Of a stretch of DNA of 64,000 nucleotides, positions 34,471-43,722 are shown piece after piece (position 1 is the stretch's first letter; each line of letters opens with the position of its first letter). The translations under genes were made by a program, and so were the position numbers. This DNA comes from Bacteroidia bacterium (GTDB taxonomy: Bacteria > Bacteroidota > Bacteroidia > Bacteroidales > Azobacteroidaceae), in the NCBI GenBank assembly GCA_025999935.1, contig BNXY01000004.1, positions 1 through 64,000 on the forward strand. Reading direction: 5' to 3'. The notes below the pieces were generated by a model, which did no database searches, was not told where the DNA came from, and saw only the letters and a program-made list of their open reading frames with translations.

Positions 34471-37302
34471 ATGAAAATAAATATATTATTCAAAACAATC
34501 CTGTTCGGTTTTCTTTTTTGCGGTATAAACGCTTATTCTCAATCATTAGAGGATATTGTACCGGTAGAAGAAGGAAAGCAAACGGTTGATTTAGGGTTTG
34601 GAATTGTCCAAAACAAAGAAAAGACGACCGCATCTACCATGACTATCACGGCAGATGATTTGAAACAAACAGGCGCAATCAATTTGCAAGATGCGCTTTA
34701 TGGCCGTCTATTAGGACTTACCGCATTAAAACAAGGTGGATTTTCCGGAGATAATAATTATGGAGGCGCCTTCAATATCCGCGGCATACAAACAACTTCC
34801 GAAAATTATGTACTAATCTTGGTAGATGGTTTAGAACGCCCAATCGACAGACTTACCATTGAAGAAGTGGAGTCGGTAACCGTACTGAAAGATGCCGCAG
34901 CAACGGCGCTTTACGGCTATCGGGGTATCAACGGCGCCGTATTGGTAAAAACGAAAAGAGGAAATAACATCGGCCGTGTGATTACGGCGAGTTACGACCA
35001 TAAAATCACGTTCAAACCGGAACTTCCGGAGTTTGTCAATGCTTATACGTATGCACAATCTTTGAACGAAGCGCGCGCCAACGACGGAATGACTCCGTAT
35101 TTCAATCCATACGAATTGGATGCTTATAAGACAAACAAATATCCTTCGATTTATCCCAATGTCAATTGGGCGGATGAAACCTTAAAGGATACCGGTTCCG
35201 AAAATATTTTTAACTTGAGCGTTACCGGTGGCGGCAACAAAGTAAAGTATTACACGATGCTGAATTATATTACCAGCGATGGATTATTGGCCGGGACGGA
35301 TATAAAGCAGTCGGATAGGATTTATTCTTCTCAATTGCGGTATGCGAAAATGAATCTCCGCACCAACATTGATTTTCAATTGACGTCTTCTACCCAAATG
35401 CAAGTGTCCTTGTTGGGAATGCTCTACGAGACCAACCGTCCGTATGGAATCAATGCCAATGGATTATTTTCTCTTTTATATGCAGTTCCCGGCGCATTGT
35501 TTCCCGTTAAAACAGAAGCAGGTATATGGGGAGGAACTGCTGCACTCGGAAATTCCAATCCGGTCGCTCAAATTCAAGGATCCGGTTATACCCGAAACTT
35601 TTCCAGTTCCATCAATGCGGATGTGAAACTGATTCAGGATTTGAGCGCTATAACGGAAGGATTGTCCGCTTCGGCAAGAATCGGATACGATAATTATTCC
35701 TTATTCTTTGAAAATCGCAGCTTGGGTATTCAATACGGATATGACCGTTATACGTTTGATGCAAATGGCGCAGTGACCGGAACAACGCAATTTATTGCCG
35801 GAGATAAAACCAATACCATGGCTTTTTCCAATGGTTTGGGCGATTCTTGGAGACGATCCAACATTATTCTAACCGGCGACTACAAAAAAGCGTTTGATGT
35901 ACATAATTTGGCAGCTTCCGTTATTTTTACCAGCGAAGTTTATTCTACGCTTGGCCGCTATAATACTTTTTACAGAAACAACTGGTCTGGTTACGTCCAT
36001 TATGATTATAATGACAAATACCTTGCCGATTTAGCTTTAGTCGTTTCGGGTTCAAACCGTTCCTATCCTGAAAAATTCGCTTTTTCTCCGGTATTATCGG
36101 TAGGTTGGGTAGCTTCCAATGAAAACGCCTTGAAAGATAATGAAGTAATTGATTTTCTTAAAGTAAGGGCATCCGCCGGTATTTTACATACCGATTATGT
36201 ACCGAGAACAGCTATCTCCCGTGAAGACTACAACGGAGCTACCGGAAATTATTATTTCGGAAATGGTTATTCTGAAGTTTGGGGCGCTAAAAGAGATTAT
36301 CAAGCAACCAAGCACTTTAATTTGGAAACTTCCAATAAGTTTAATTTCGGCGTGGATCTTACCTTGTTGAAAAACATTAATATCACGGCTGAAGCCTATT
36401 ACCAGAGAAGAAACAACATCCTAATGTCCGAAAATGGGATCAATTCGGATGTAGTCGGAATTGCATCCGGTTACAAAACACAAGGAGTTGTGGACAGTAA
36501 AGGTATTGAAGCTTTAATCAATTACAGCAAAACGGCCGGAGACTGGAAAATCAATGCAACAGCTATGGTTACCTATGGCTCCAACAAAGTCATTGACAGG
36601 ATAGAACCGCCCACAGCTTATTCTTATTTGGAACTGAAAGGAAAGCCGGTAGATGTGGTTTTCGGATTGGAAACGCTTGGATTTTTCAAAGATGAGCAAG
36701 ACATTGCCAACAGTCCGAAACAGGAATTTAACATGGTTCGTCCGGGTGATATCAAATACAAAGATCAGAACGGCGATGGCGTTATCAACGACAACGACCT
36801 GATTGCTATAGGTTACAGCCCGAATTTCCCCGAATTGAATTATTCATTCAGCGCAGGTTTGGAATACAAAGGGATTGGATTCAACGCCCTCTTCCAAGGA
36901 GCAGATCGCTATACACAATTTTTAAATGTAAGCGGAGTGTATCTTCCTGTCTATTCCAATTTGAATCTATCGACACATTATTATGAAAACCGTTGGATAC
37001 CCGGTCAAGACAATGCAAATGCAAAATATCCCCGGTTAGCTACGGAAGGTAATCTCAACAATTTCAGAAATAACGATATTTGGCTTGTAAATGCCGCTTT
37101 TCTGAAATTACGTAATGTGGAGGTTTATTATAAGTTGCCGCATTCTCTGTTGGGGAACTCAGTTGTCAAGAATGTAAAAATCTATGCAAAAGGAGAAAAC
37201 TTGTTGACAATTGATGATATCAAGGTAATGGATCCCGAAGCGATTTCCACCGTATATCCTACGAATATGGGAATTTCATTGGGTTTTTCCGCTTCATTCT
37301 AA
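34471..37302 (+). CDS. SusC/RagA-family TonB-dependent transporter, second
   Basis: A 943-residue outer-membrane importer. Unlike the first SusC it lacks the N-terminal CarboxypepD_reg-like domain: after the signal peptide (about 1-24) it goes almost directly to the plug (MTITADDLKQTGAINLQDAL) with VTVLKDAAATALYGYRGINGAV. The barrel ends LGFSASF. Third gene of the run, 21 bases after the first SusD gene, followed by its own SusD partner 14 bases later. The two pairs probably take different products of the same glycan. Confidence 0.94.
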   Translation: MKINILFKTILFGFLFCGINAYSQSLEDIVPVEEGKQTVDLGFGIVQNKEKTTASTMTITADDLKQTGAINLQDALYGRLLGLTALKQGGFSGDNNYGGAFNIRGIQTTSENYVLILVDGLERPIDRLTIEEVESVTVLKDAAATALYGYRGINGAVLVKTKRGNNIGRVITASYDHKITFKPELPEFVNAYTYAQSLNEARANDGMTPYFNPYELDAYKTNKYPSIYPNVNWADETLKDTGSENIFNLSVTGGGNKVKYYTMLNYITSDGLLAGTDIKQSDRIYSSQLRYAKMNLRTNIDFQLTSSTQMQVSLLGMLYETNRPYGINANGLFSLLYAVPGALFPVKTEAGIWGGTAALGNSNPVAQIQGSGYTRNFSSSINADVKLIQDLSAITEGLSASARIGYDNYSLFFENRSLGIQYGYDRYTFDANGAVTGTTQFIAGDKTNTMAFSNGLGDSWRRSNIILTGDYKKAFDVHNLAASVIFTSEVYSTLGRYNTFYRNNWSGYVHYDYNDKYLADLALVVSGSNRSYPEKFAFSPVLSVGWVASNENALKDNEVIDFLKVRASAGILHTDYVPRTAISREDYNGATGNYYFGNGYSEVWGAKRDYQATKHFNLETSNKFNFGVDLTLLKNINITAEAYYQRRNNILMSENGINSDVVGIASGYKTQGVVDSKGIEALINYSKTAGDWKINATAMVTYGSNKVIDRIEPPTAYSYLELKGKPVDVVFGLETLGFFKDEQDIANSPKQEFNMVRPGDIKYKDQNGDGVINDNDLIAIGYSPNFPELNYSFSAGLEYKGIGFNALFQGADRYTQFLNVSGVYLPVYSNLNLSTHYYENRWIPGQDNANAKYPRLATEGNLNNFRNNDIWLVNAAFLKLRNVEVYYKLPHSLLGNSVVKNVKIYAKGENLLTIDDIKVMDPEAISTVYPTNMGISLGFSASF

Positions 37303-37316
37303 ATATTGAAATTAAA

Positions 37317-39014
37317 ATGAAAAATATGAAAATTAAAAATAGTATTACAGGATTACTGTTACTGGTTGTTTTTACTGCCTGCGATAATTTAAATTACCAG
37401 GAAGTAACGACAAAAGACGAAACTTGGATGTATGAAAGTCCGCTCTACGGCATACAGAAATTAGTAGATGACCTTTATGCCCATGTCCAATATGACTTCG
37501 GAACATACAGCGGCGCCATGCTTGCATCTGCATCGGACGAGTCTGATTACGCCCGGCTGCTTTCCGATGTACACAAGTATTACGATGGTGGATTAAGTAG
37601 TTTTTCTCCAATCGTTAATCCTACTTGGACAAATTCGTATCAAGCCATTGCGCAAGCCAACGAATTTTTGGAAAAATTGGATAAAATCTCTTTGGATGAA
37701 TATCTGTACAATCGAGCCGGTCAAACAGGTTATGAATATTTGAAAGAAAAATTTGAAATGTTTCCTTATGAAGTTCGTTTTCTAAGGGCTTATTTTTTCT
37801 TTGAATTAGCGAAAACGTATGGCGATGTGCCTTTGGTTACCAAAACGCTGAGCAACAGCGAGGCCAATTCGGTAACCCGCACCCCCGTTCAAGAAGTATT
37901 CAAATACATTGTTGACGAATGTGACGCCATTGCCGAGCATTTGCCTATTTCCCATATCGATACCCGCGCCCAACAAACCGGCCGTGCGAGCCGTCCAATG
38001 GCTTTGGCCTTAAAAGCCCGGACGTTGTTGTACGCTGCCAGTCCGTTGTTTAATACAAACAATGACAAAGAACTTTGGCGACAAGCCGCGGCTGCCGGTA
38101 AAGCCGTTATCGACAGAGCGGCCGGCTGGGGAATTATCTTAGGCGACTATTCCGCCTTGTGGGGAAATGACAATCATCGCAATGCCGAAATGATTTTTAT
38201 TCGCCGTACCGGAAGTAACAACTTTTTTGAACAATACAATTTCCCAATCGGTGTTGAAAATGGAAATTCGGGAAACTGTCCGACCCAAAATTTGGTGGAT
38301 GCCTACGAATATCAAGCCAATGGTAAAACTTGGCGGGAATTGGAAGCTGCGGGACAATTGCCTGCCAATCCTTACGAAGGTTTGGATCCGCGTTTTGAAC
38401 TGACCGTAGTAAAAAATGGCGATAAATGGCCGAATTATGAAACCGCACTCATCGAAACTTTCGAAGGGGGCCGAAATGCTTCTCCTTTATTGAACGCAAC
38501 GCCAACGGGATATTATTTGAAGAAATATGCCGATGGTTCTGCGGATATTCGCACCAATAATCCCACAACGAAATATCATACATGGATTATTTTCCGTCTG
38601 TCGGAACTTTATCTGAATTATGCTGAGGCTGTTTATAATTACTTGGGTAGTGCAGATGCCAAATCGGCAGAGTTTACGCTGAGCGCCAATGAAGCTATCA
38701 ACGTACTTCGCGACAGAGCCGATATTCAAATGCCTCATTTCACGGGAAATGCTAATTTTGTTGAAAGGTATCAACGCGAACGCATGGTTGAATTGGCCTT
38801 TGAAGATCATCGATTCTGGGACGTAAGGAGATGGAAAAAAGGTGCGGAATTTTTTACGCAAATATACAGTATGAAACTGACAAAATCAGGCAATAACATT
38901 GTATATACACGGCAATCGAAAAACCGCCTGTGGAATGAAAGAAACAATTTCTATCCGATTCCATTTGCAGAAACGAAAATCAATCCCAATTTAACCCAAA
39001 ATCCGGGATGGTAA
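37317..39014 (+). CDS. SusD/RagB-family surface glycan-binding lipoprotein, second
   Basis: A 565-residue lipoprotein with lipobox FTACDNL at about 22. It shows SusD features: RFLRAYFFFELAKTYGDVPLV, the C-terminal LSELYLNYAEAVYNYLGSA, INVLRDRADI, RMVELAFEDHRFWDVRRWK, and the end NLTQNPGW. An alternative start is MKIKNS, three codons in. It lies directly after the second SusC gene and before the surface lipoprotein. Confidence 0.94.
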   Translation: MKNMKIKNSITGLLLLVVFTACDNLNYQEVTTKDETWMYESPLYGIQKLVDDLYAHVQYDFGTYSGAMLASASDESDYARLLSDVHKYYDGGLSSFSPIVNPTWTNSYQAIAQANEFLEKLDKISLDEYLYNRAGQTGYEYLKEKFEMFPYEVRFLRAYFFFELAKTYGDVPLVTKTLSNSEANSVTRTPVQEVFKYIVDECDAIAEHLPISHIDTRAQQTGRASRPMALALKARTLLYAASPLFNTNNDKELWRQAAAAGKAVIDRAAGWGIILGDYSALWGNDNHRNAEMIFIRRTGSNNFFEQYNFPIGVENGNSGNCPTQNLVDAYEYQANGKTWRELEAAGQLPANPYEGLDPRFELTVVKNGDKWPNYETALIETFEGGRNASPLLNATPTGYYLKKYADGSADIRTNNPTTKYHTWIIFRLSELYLNYAEAVYNYLGSADAKSAEFTLSANEAINVLRDRADIQMPHFTGNANFVERYQRERMVELAFEDHRFWDVRRWKKGAEFFTQIYSMKLTKSGNNIVYTRQSKNRLWNERNNFYPIPFAETKINPNLTQNPGW

Positions 39015-39036
39015 TAAATTTTAAAAATAAAAGAAT

Positions 39037-40146
39037 ATGAACAAGAAATTTATAACATTTGTCTTTCTGTCATTATCCATCCTCACGCTTGCATTTTATG
39101 CTTGTAAGGATGATGGTAATGATTCGGAATCCGGCCGCCGGGAAATCAATGTAATTACCTACAGCCCGGTTGTTGCAGGACAAAAAATCAGTATTACCGG
39201 AAGTAATGTGGCTCAGACTACGGCGGTTGTTTTCTCTCCCAATGTTGAAACGAAAGATTTCACATTCGTGGGAAAATTTGAAATAAGCGTTGTGGTTCCT
39301 ACCGGCGCCCAAAGCGGTACGATTACGTTAAAAACAGCCAATGGAGATGTTGTATCCACGCAATCTATTGTGATAGCTAATCCGACAATTACTGCGGCGG
39401 ATGAAATAGTAGTTGCCGGCGAAGTACTCAGTATAAGAGGAAAAGATTTGGGTTCAATAGAACAAGTTATCTTTCCCGAAGAAATCGTTATCAACGCATT
39501 GGACTTCAAATGGAAAACCAATACTGAAATCAGGGTAACCGTTCCCCAACAAATAGCAGAAGGAACCTATATCCTTGACTTGATTTCCTCCGGCGGATTG
39601 GCGCTACACACGCCGTCTATTGAGATTTCAAACACCGGGGGTCCGGAACCTGAACCGGAGGTTTTCATTATGGTAAATGATTTTGAAGAACATGGCGGAC
39701 ACAATGGCGGTTGGGATTTAGGTTGGAACACTTCTAATACGGAAATAGTTACGGAAGACGGCAATTCGTATTTAAGAGTAAAAGCCGCTATCCCCAACGA
39801 GTGGATATTTAACTGTAATCACCAATCAAGCGGAGGCGTTGGCGGCGCTATCGAAAACATCGAAAATTATGTTTTCCGTATGGATGTCAAAATAGAAAAT
39901 GGCGTTTCCGGCGCTGAAAATGCGGACATGCAAGTTGTGTTGGGGGATTCATGGAATTGGTATGGAACAGGTTTACTTCCGGCATCTACCGATGGCCAAT
40001 GGAAAACAATAGAAGTGCCTGTTAGCCGGTGGAGTTTAACCGGAACATTGAATCTCTCCAGCGGAACCAACGGTATTTACGGAGGTCCCGTTCCTGCCGG
40101 CGTATGCTTCGACAACATGCGGTTTACACTCGTCAAGAAAGATTAA
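39037..40146 (+). CDS. IPT/TIG-domain surface glycan-binding lipoprotein
   Basis: A 369-residue lipoprotein with lipobox FYACKDD at about 23. Two IPT/TIG immunoglobulin-like domains follow (about 38-115, ITYSPVVAGQKISITGSN; and 117-200). The C-terminal domain (about 210-369) has the Gly/Trp-rich DFEEHGGHNGGWDLGW and a jelly-roll carbohydrate-binding look. This architecture and position are those of SusE/SusF-position surface glycan-binding proteins. The ligand is probably the same glycan attacked by the GH5 enzyme. Last gene of the locus, followed by a bidirectional terminator. Confidence 0.85.
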   Translation: MNKKFITFVFLSLSILTLAFYACKDDGNDSESGRREINVITYSPVVAGQKISITGSNVAQTTAVVFSPNVETKDFTFVGKFEISVVVPTGAQSGTITLKTANGDVVSTQSIVIANPTITAADEIVVAGEVLSIRGKDLGSIEQVIFPEEIVINALDFKWKTNTEIRVTVPQQIAEGTYILDLISSGGLALHTPSIEISNTGGPEPEPEVFIMVNDFEEHGGHNGGWDLGWNTSNTEIVTEDGNSYLRVKAAIPNEWIFNCNHQSSGGVGGAIENIENYVFRMDVKIENGVSGAENADMQVVLGDSWNWYGTGLLPASTDGQWKTIEVPVSRWSLTGTLNLSSGTNGIYGGPVPAGVCFDNMRFTLVKKD

Positions 40147-40180
40147 GCCGATTTTCACTCAACGATAGGTAAATGAAAAA

Positions 40181-40208
40181 AACGAGGCAAAACTAATTTT
40201 GCCTCGTT
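40181..40208. terminator. Bidirectional terminator between the glycan locus and tsf
   Basis: Perfect 12-bp arms AACGAGGCAAAA / TTTTGCCTCGTT around CTAA, with an A-run on the left and a T-rich tail on the right, serving both convergent genes. Confidence 0.85.
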
Positions 40209-40231
40209 TCATTTTACTTGTAGTTTGTAAA

Positions 40232-41056
40232 TTACTCCACATTCAAATTAACACGTTTGAAAGCGGTAACCGTCAAATCTTTATTCTGTTTTTTCAGATA
40301 ATCATTGATGGTTATTTTCGAATCTTTCACAAAATCTTGCGCCAACAAGGTAAAGTCTTTGTAGTATTTTGTCAGAGCGCCTTCGGCGATTCTATCCAGA
40401 ATATTTTCCGGTTTGCCTTGTTCGATGGCTTTTTCACGAGCGATTTTCTTTTCTCTGTCGATGATATCCTGCGGAACGGTTTCTTTGTCAACACTCACGG
40501 GATTCATTGCAGCCACTTGCATAGCCACATCTCTTGCTACCTGTGTTTCAACACCGGCTTGATTCAAACCGACAATCGTAGCCAATTTATTTCCCGGATG
40601 AATATAAGCAACGGTAGTAGGAGCTGTCAGAAATTGATAAGCGCCCAATTCCATTTTTTCTCCGGTTACGCCGATACGGTCTGTAATCCATTCCGAAACG
40701 GGACGTCCTTCGATTAATGTAGCCAATAAATCTTCTGCCGTAGCGGGTTTGCTTTCCAAAGCCGCATTCAGAATATTTTTGGTTAAGCCAATAAAATCCG
40801 GGCCTTTGGCTACAAAATCGGTTTCGCATTTCACGGCCACGATTGCGGCGAAATCGCCATTGGTAGCTGCCAAAACACAACCTTCGGCCGCTTCGCGATC
40901 TTCGCGTTTTGCGGCTACTGCCTGTCCTTTTTTACGGATTATTTCTATTGCTTTATCGTAATCGCCTTCTGCTTCGTTCAGTGCATTTTTACAGTCCATC
41001 ATACCTGCACCGGTCATTTTACGCAAATGCGTAATATCTGCCATTGTAACTGCCAT
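40232..41056 (-). CDS. tsf: Translation elongation factor Ts
   Basis: Nucleotide-exchange factor for EF-Tu. The 274-residue protein has the N-terminal UBA-like domain MADITHLRKMTGAGMMDCKN with the TDVP-like contact region replaced by MTGAGMMDCK, followed by KGQAVAAKREDREAAEG and the core CETDFVAKGPDF. The extra leading MAVT is also found in Bacteroides EF-Ts, so the longer start is kept. Last gene of the rplM-rpsI-rpsB-tsf group. Confidence 0.96.
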   Translation of the reverse strand: MAVTMADITHLRKMTGAGMMDCKNALNEAEGDYDKAIEIIRKKGQAVAAKREDREAAEGCVLAATNGDFAAIVAVKCETDFVAKGPDFIGLTKNILNAALESKPATAEDLLATLIEGRPVSEWITDRIGVTGEKMELGAYQFLTAPTTVAYIHPGNKLATIVGLNQAGVETQVARDVAMQVAAMNPVSVDKETVPQDIIDREKKIAREKAIEQGKPENILDRIAEGALTKYYKDFTLLAQDFVKDSKITINDYLKKQNKDLTVTAFKRVNLNVE

Positions 41057-41145
41057 AATTTATAGTATTTTTTAGTGATACTGCAATAATATTAGGAAAT
41101 GAAATACCATTTTCAAATTATCACATTATCAAATTTTCAAATTAA

Positions 41146-41988
41146 TTAATCTTCTTCTTTTACAAATTTACTTGCTATATTCGCGTTCAGTGCGGCTTCA
41201 TCGTCTTTAGCGATAATTCCTTTTTTCACTGTTTTCGCTCTTCTTTCCCTGCGAGCAGGCGCTTGTTCCTCGCTTTCGGGGGCTGTGTCCAATTTTTCAA
41301 CTTTGCGTTCCTCCAAGCCTTCGTTGATAGCAGTGCAAAGTGCACTCAAAATCACTTCAATGGATTTGGTGGCATCGTCGTTAGCCGGAATTACAAAATC
41401 GATATCGTTCGGATCCGAATTTGTATCTACCATGGCAAATACAGGGATACCCAAACGGTTGGCTTCTGCAACGGCAATGTGTTCTTTCAACACATCGACG
41501 ATGAACAAAGCGGAAGGCAAACGGTTCAAATCGGCGATAGAACCCAAGTTCTTTTCCAATTTGGCGCGTTGACGGGTAATTTGTAATTTTTCTCTTTTGG
41601 AGAGTTGGTCGAACGTACCGTCTTTGGCCATCTTGTCGATGGTGGTCATTTTCTTAACGGCTTTTCGAATGGTGGGGAAGTTGGTCAACATTCCACCCGG
41701 CCAACGTTCTGTAACATAAGGCATACCGACGGAAGTAGCTTTATCGGCAACCACTTGTTTCGCTTGTTTTTTGGTAGCTACAAACAGCACTCTACGCCCC
41801 GATTTGGCGATTTGTTTCAGTGCTGCGGCAGCTTCGTCGATTTTAACGACGGTTTTATGTAAGTCTATGATATGGATACCATTACGTTCCATAAAAATGT
41901 AGGGAGCCATCGCGGGATTCCACTTTCTTTTTAAGTGTCCGAAGTGCGAACCGGCTTCCAATAACTGATCAAATGATACTCTTGACAT
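41146..41988 (-). CDS. rpsB: 30S ribosomal protein S2
   Basis: Ribosomal protein of the small subunit. The protein has 280 residues with the S2 signatures LLEAGSHFGHLKRKWNP and VIPANDDATKSIEVILSAL. The C-terminal extension after residue 230 is charged and low-complexity (APESEEQAPARRERRAK), which makes it longer than E. coli S2 but usual for the phylum. Located 89 bases before tsf, as in most bacteria. Confidence 0.97.
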   Translation of the reverse strand: MSRVSFDQLLEAGSHFGHLKRKWNPAMAPYIFMERNGIHIIDLHKTVVKIDEAAAALKQIAKSGRRVLFVATKKQAKQVVADKATSVGMPYVTERWPGGMLTNFPTIRKAVKKMTTIDKMAKDGTFDQLSKREKLQITRQRAKLEKNLGSIADLNRLPSALFIVDVLKEHIAVAEANRLGIPVFAMVDTNSDPNDIDFVIPANDDATKSIEVILSALCTAINEGLEERKVEKLDTAPESEEQAPARRERRAKTVKKGIIAKDDEAALNANIASKFVKEED

Positions 41989-42098
41989 TTTTTAATTTGT
42001 TTAATTTGTTTACATTCTTTTGTTTAATCAACCCGTAAGTAGCTATTCGACAACTCAACATGCAGAATAAGTCCTAAGCGGTTTAGATACTAAACTTT

Positions 42099-42186
42099 TA
42101 CCCCTATATCCCCTAAAGGGGACTTTACCGCAGCCAAATGATAATCTCACTGCCTTCTCCTCCCCCTTTAGGGGGCTGGGGGTTAA
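42099..42186. repeat. Palindromic repeat, copy 3, abutting the rpsI stop
   Basis: TTACCCCTATATCCCCTAAA at the left and CCCCCTTTAGGGGGCTGGGG then GTTAA at the right form an imperfect inverted repeat. It is related to the elements at 16036-16110 and 17793-17880. Its outer edge includes the rpsI stop codon (TAA on the minus strand, 42185-42183). Confidence 0.7.
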
Positions 42187-42569
42187 CGTTTCGAGAACTG
42201 GAATCTCTTTCTTGCTTTGGGTCTTCCCGGTTTCTTTCTTTCCACTTCGCGCGGGTCGCGGGTCATGAAACCTTCCGACCGCAAAGCGGATTTGTCTTCC
42301 GGATTAATTTTCACCAAAGCGCGGGCAATACCGAGACGCGCCGCTTCCGATTGTCCTTTATATCCGCCGCCTTGCAAATTGATGACAATGTCGTATTGTT
42401 CGGCAACACCTAATTTATTCAGGGGCTGTTTTACGACATACTGAAGCAAGGTAGAAGGGAAATAGGTTTCGAGTTCGCGCTTGTTGATCAGTATTTTACC
42501 TGAACCATCTTTGACGTAAACACGTGCGATAGCCGCTTTACGTCTTCCTAATGCATTTACTACTTCCAT
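42183..42569 (-). CDS. rpsI: 30S ribosomal protein S9
   Basis: The protein has 128 residues. The N-terminal VNALGRRKAAIARVYVKDGSG, GGGYKGQSEAARLGIARAL and the basic C-terminal tail ending in KARKRFQFSKR (its Lys-Arg end reaches the P-site tRNA) identify S9. It lies 5 bases after rplM, in the standard L13-S9 pair. The stop codon coincides with the end of a palindromic repeat. Confidence 0.97.
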   Translation of the reverse strand: MEVVNALGRRKAAIARVYVKDGSGKILINKRELETYFPSTLLQYVVKQPLNKLGVAEQYDIVINLQGGGYKGQSEAARLGIARALVKINPEDKSALRSEGFMTRDPREVERKKPGRPKARKRFQFSKR

Positions 42570-42574
42570 TGTAA

Positions 42575-43030
42575 TTATTTAAGTGAATTAATATCAACTG
42601 ACTTCGGTTGTTGAGCCTCTTGTTTGTGGGTTGCGCCATCATATATATATAGGTTGGTAAGAAGCTGTGCGCCCAAACGATTTTTGGGGAGCATACCTTT
42701 TATTACTTTCCTGAACAAACGGTCGCTGCTTTTTTTCTGCAAGGTTTCCGGCGTATTTTCCCTTTGTCCGCCGGGATAGCCCGTGTAGGAAAGATAAATA
42801 CGGTCGGTCCATTTGTTACCTGTTAAAACCACTTTATCGGCATTGATAATGATCACATTATCGCCGCAATCCACATGAGGGGTATAATTGGGTTTATACT
42901 TCCCCCTCAGAAGTTTTGCTACTTTCGAGGCAAGACGGCCTAAATGCTGTCCGTTTGCGTCAACAACAACCCATTCTTTGTTTACAGTTGCACTATTTGC
43001 AGAAATGGTCTTATAACTTAAAGTATCCAC
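42575..43030 (-). CDS. rplM: 50S ribosomal protein L13
   Basis: The protein has 151 residues with the L13 motifs WVVVDANGQHLGRLASKVAK, LRGKYKPNYTPHVDCGD and VIKGMLPKNRLGAQLLTNL. First gene of the rplM-rpsI-rpsB-tsf group, with a good minus-strand promoter at 43146-43177. Confidence 0.97.
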   Translation of the reverse strand: MDTLSYKTISANSATVNKEWVVVDANGQHLGRLASKVAKLLRGKYKPNYTPHVDCGDNVIIINADKVVLTGNKWTDRIYLSYTGYPGGQRENTPETLQKKSSDRLFRKVIKGMLPKNRLGAQLLTNLYIYDGATHKQEAQQPKSVDINSLK

Positions 43031-43145
43031 TGCTTGTAATTTTTTATTAGTTAATAATCATTTGTCAGACTTATCTTCCTTTTCGACTAATTGGAATAAA
43101 AAGGTCAAAATCAAACACTTACATATTTGAATAATAATCGGCTTG

Positions 43146-43177
43146 CAAAGGTACGAACTTTTATTTAAACAAACAAA
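43146..43177 (-). promoter_or_regulatory. Promoter of the rplM operon
   Basis: Minus strand: TTTG (43177-43174), a 20-base spacer, TACCTTTG (43153-43146). Leader of about 110 bases before rplM, long enough for autoregulation by a ribosomal protein, though no such structure was worked out. Confidence 0.7.
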
Positions 43178-43212
43178 AAAAGCCGCCCTAAATTTTTAAA
43201 GGACAGCTTTTT
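43177..43212 (-). terminator. Terminator of the small acidic lipoprotein gene
   Basis: Minus strand AAAAAGCTGTCC and GGGCGGCTTTTT pair with two G-U wobbles around a 12-base AT loop. It lies 22 bases after the stop and overlaps the -33 box of rplM. Confidence 0.65.
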
Positions 43213-43233
43213 TTACTTGTTTGTTCAATACGA

Positions 43234-43425
43234 TTACTGAACCGGAGTTTCTGCCGGAGTTTCTACTGCAGCTGAATCAACAACAATTTCGTCAACGATT
43301 GTTTCTTCAACTACCGGAGCTACTTCTTCGATTGCCGGTTCAACAACTTCTTCTTTTGCCTTGTTTGAACAAGAACTAAATGCTACCATTGCAGCAACTG
43401 CTGCGAATAAAACTAACTTTTTCAT
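43234..43425 (-). CDS. Small acidic lipoprotein
   Basis: A 63-residue exported peptide with a lipobox (FSSCSNK, Cys19) and a mature part made almost only of Glu, Val, Ala, Pro and Thr (EEVAPVVEETIVDEIVVD). Similar small Glu/Ala/Val-rich lipoproteins are common and apparently highly expressed in Bacteroidales. The function is unknown. Own -7 box (43485-43492) and terminator. Confidence 0.8.
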   Translation of the reverse strand: MKKLVLFAAVAAMVAFSSCSNKAKEEVVEPAIEEVAPVVEETIVDEIVVDSAAVETPAETPVQ

Positions 43426-43484
43426 TGCTTGATAATTAAAACGATTTTTATAATTCTTAATTATTTCCTTATGGAAATCTGTTG

Positions 43485-43492
43485 CAAAGGTA
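43485..43492 (-). promoter_or_regulatory. -7 box for the small acidic lipoprotein gene
   Basis: Minus-strand TACCTTTG, 60 bases before the start. A TTG lies 22 bases farther upstream. Confidence 0.5.
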
Positions 43493-43617
43493 AATATTTA
43501 TTTTTTATGTTATACAACATATTTACACTTTTTTTTTATTTTGTTTAAAGTTTTTTTTTAACATAATAATTCAATGAAATTTTAACAAAAAAAAGGGGCG
43601 TGTATGGAAAATATTCG

Positions 43618-43625
43618 TATCTTTG
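43618..43625 (+). promoter_or_regulatory. -7 box for serine palmitoyltransferase
   Basis: TATCTTTG, about 100 bases ahead of the start. No -33 TTTG. The leader contains a weak inverted repeat around CTTGAAAAAG. Confidence 0.45.
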
Positions 43626-43722
43626 CAGCCTGCTTTTTTCTCAACACTCTTGAAAAAGATGAAAAAGCAGTAATAGTGAGATTTTTTTAATTATTATTAT
43701 TAATCGTTCATGTAGTTTATTT

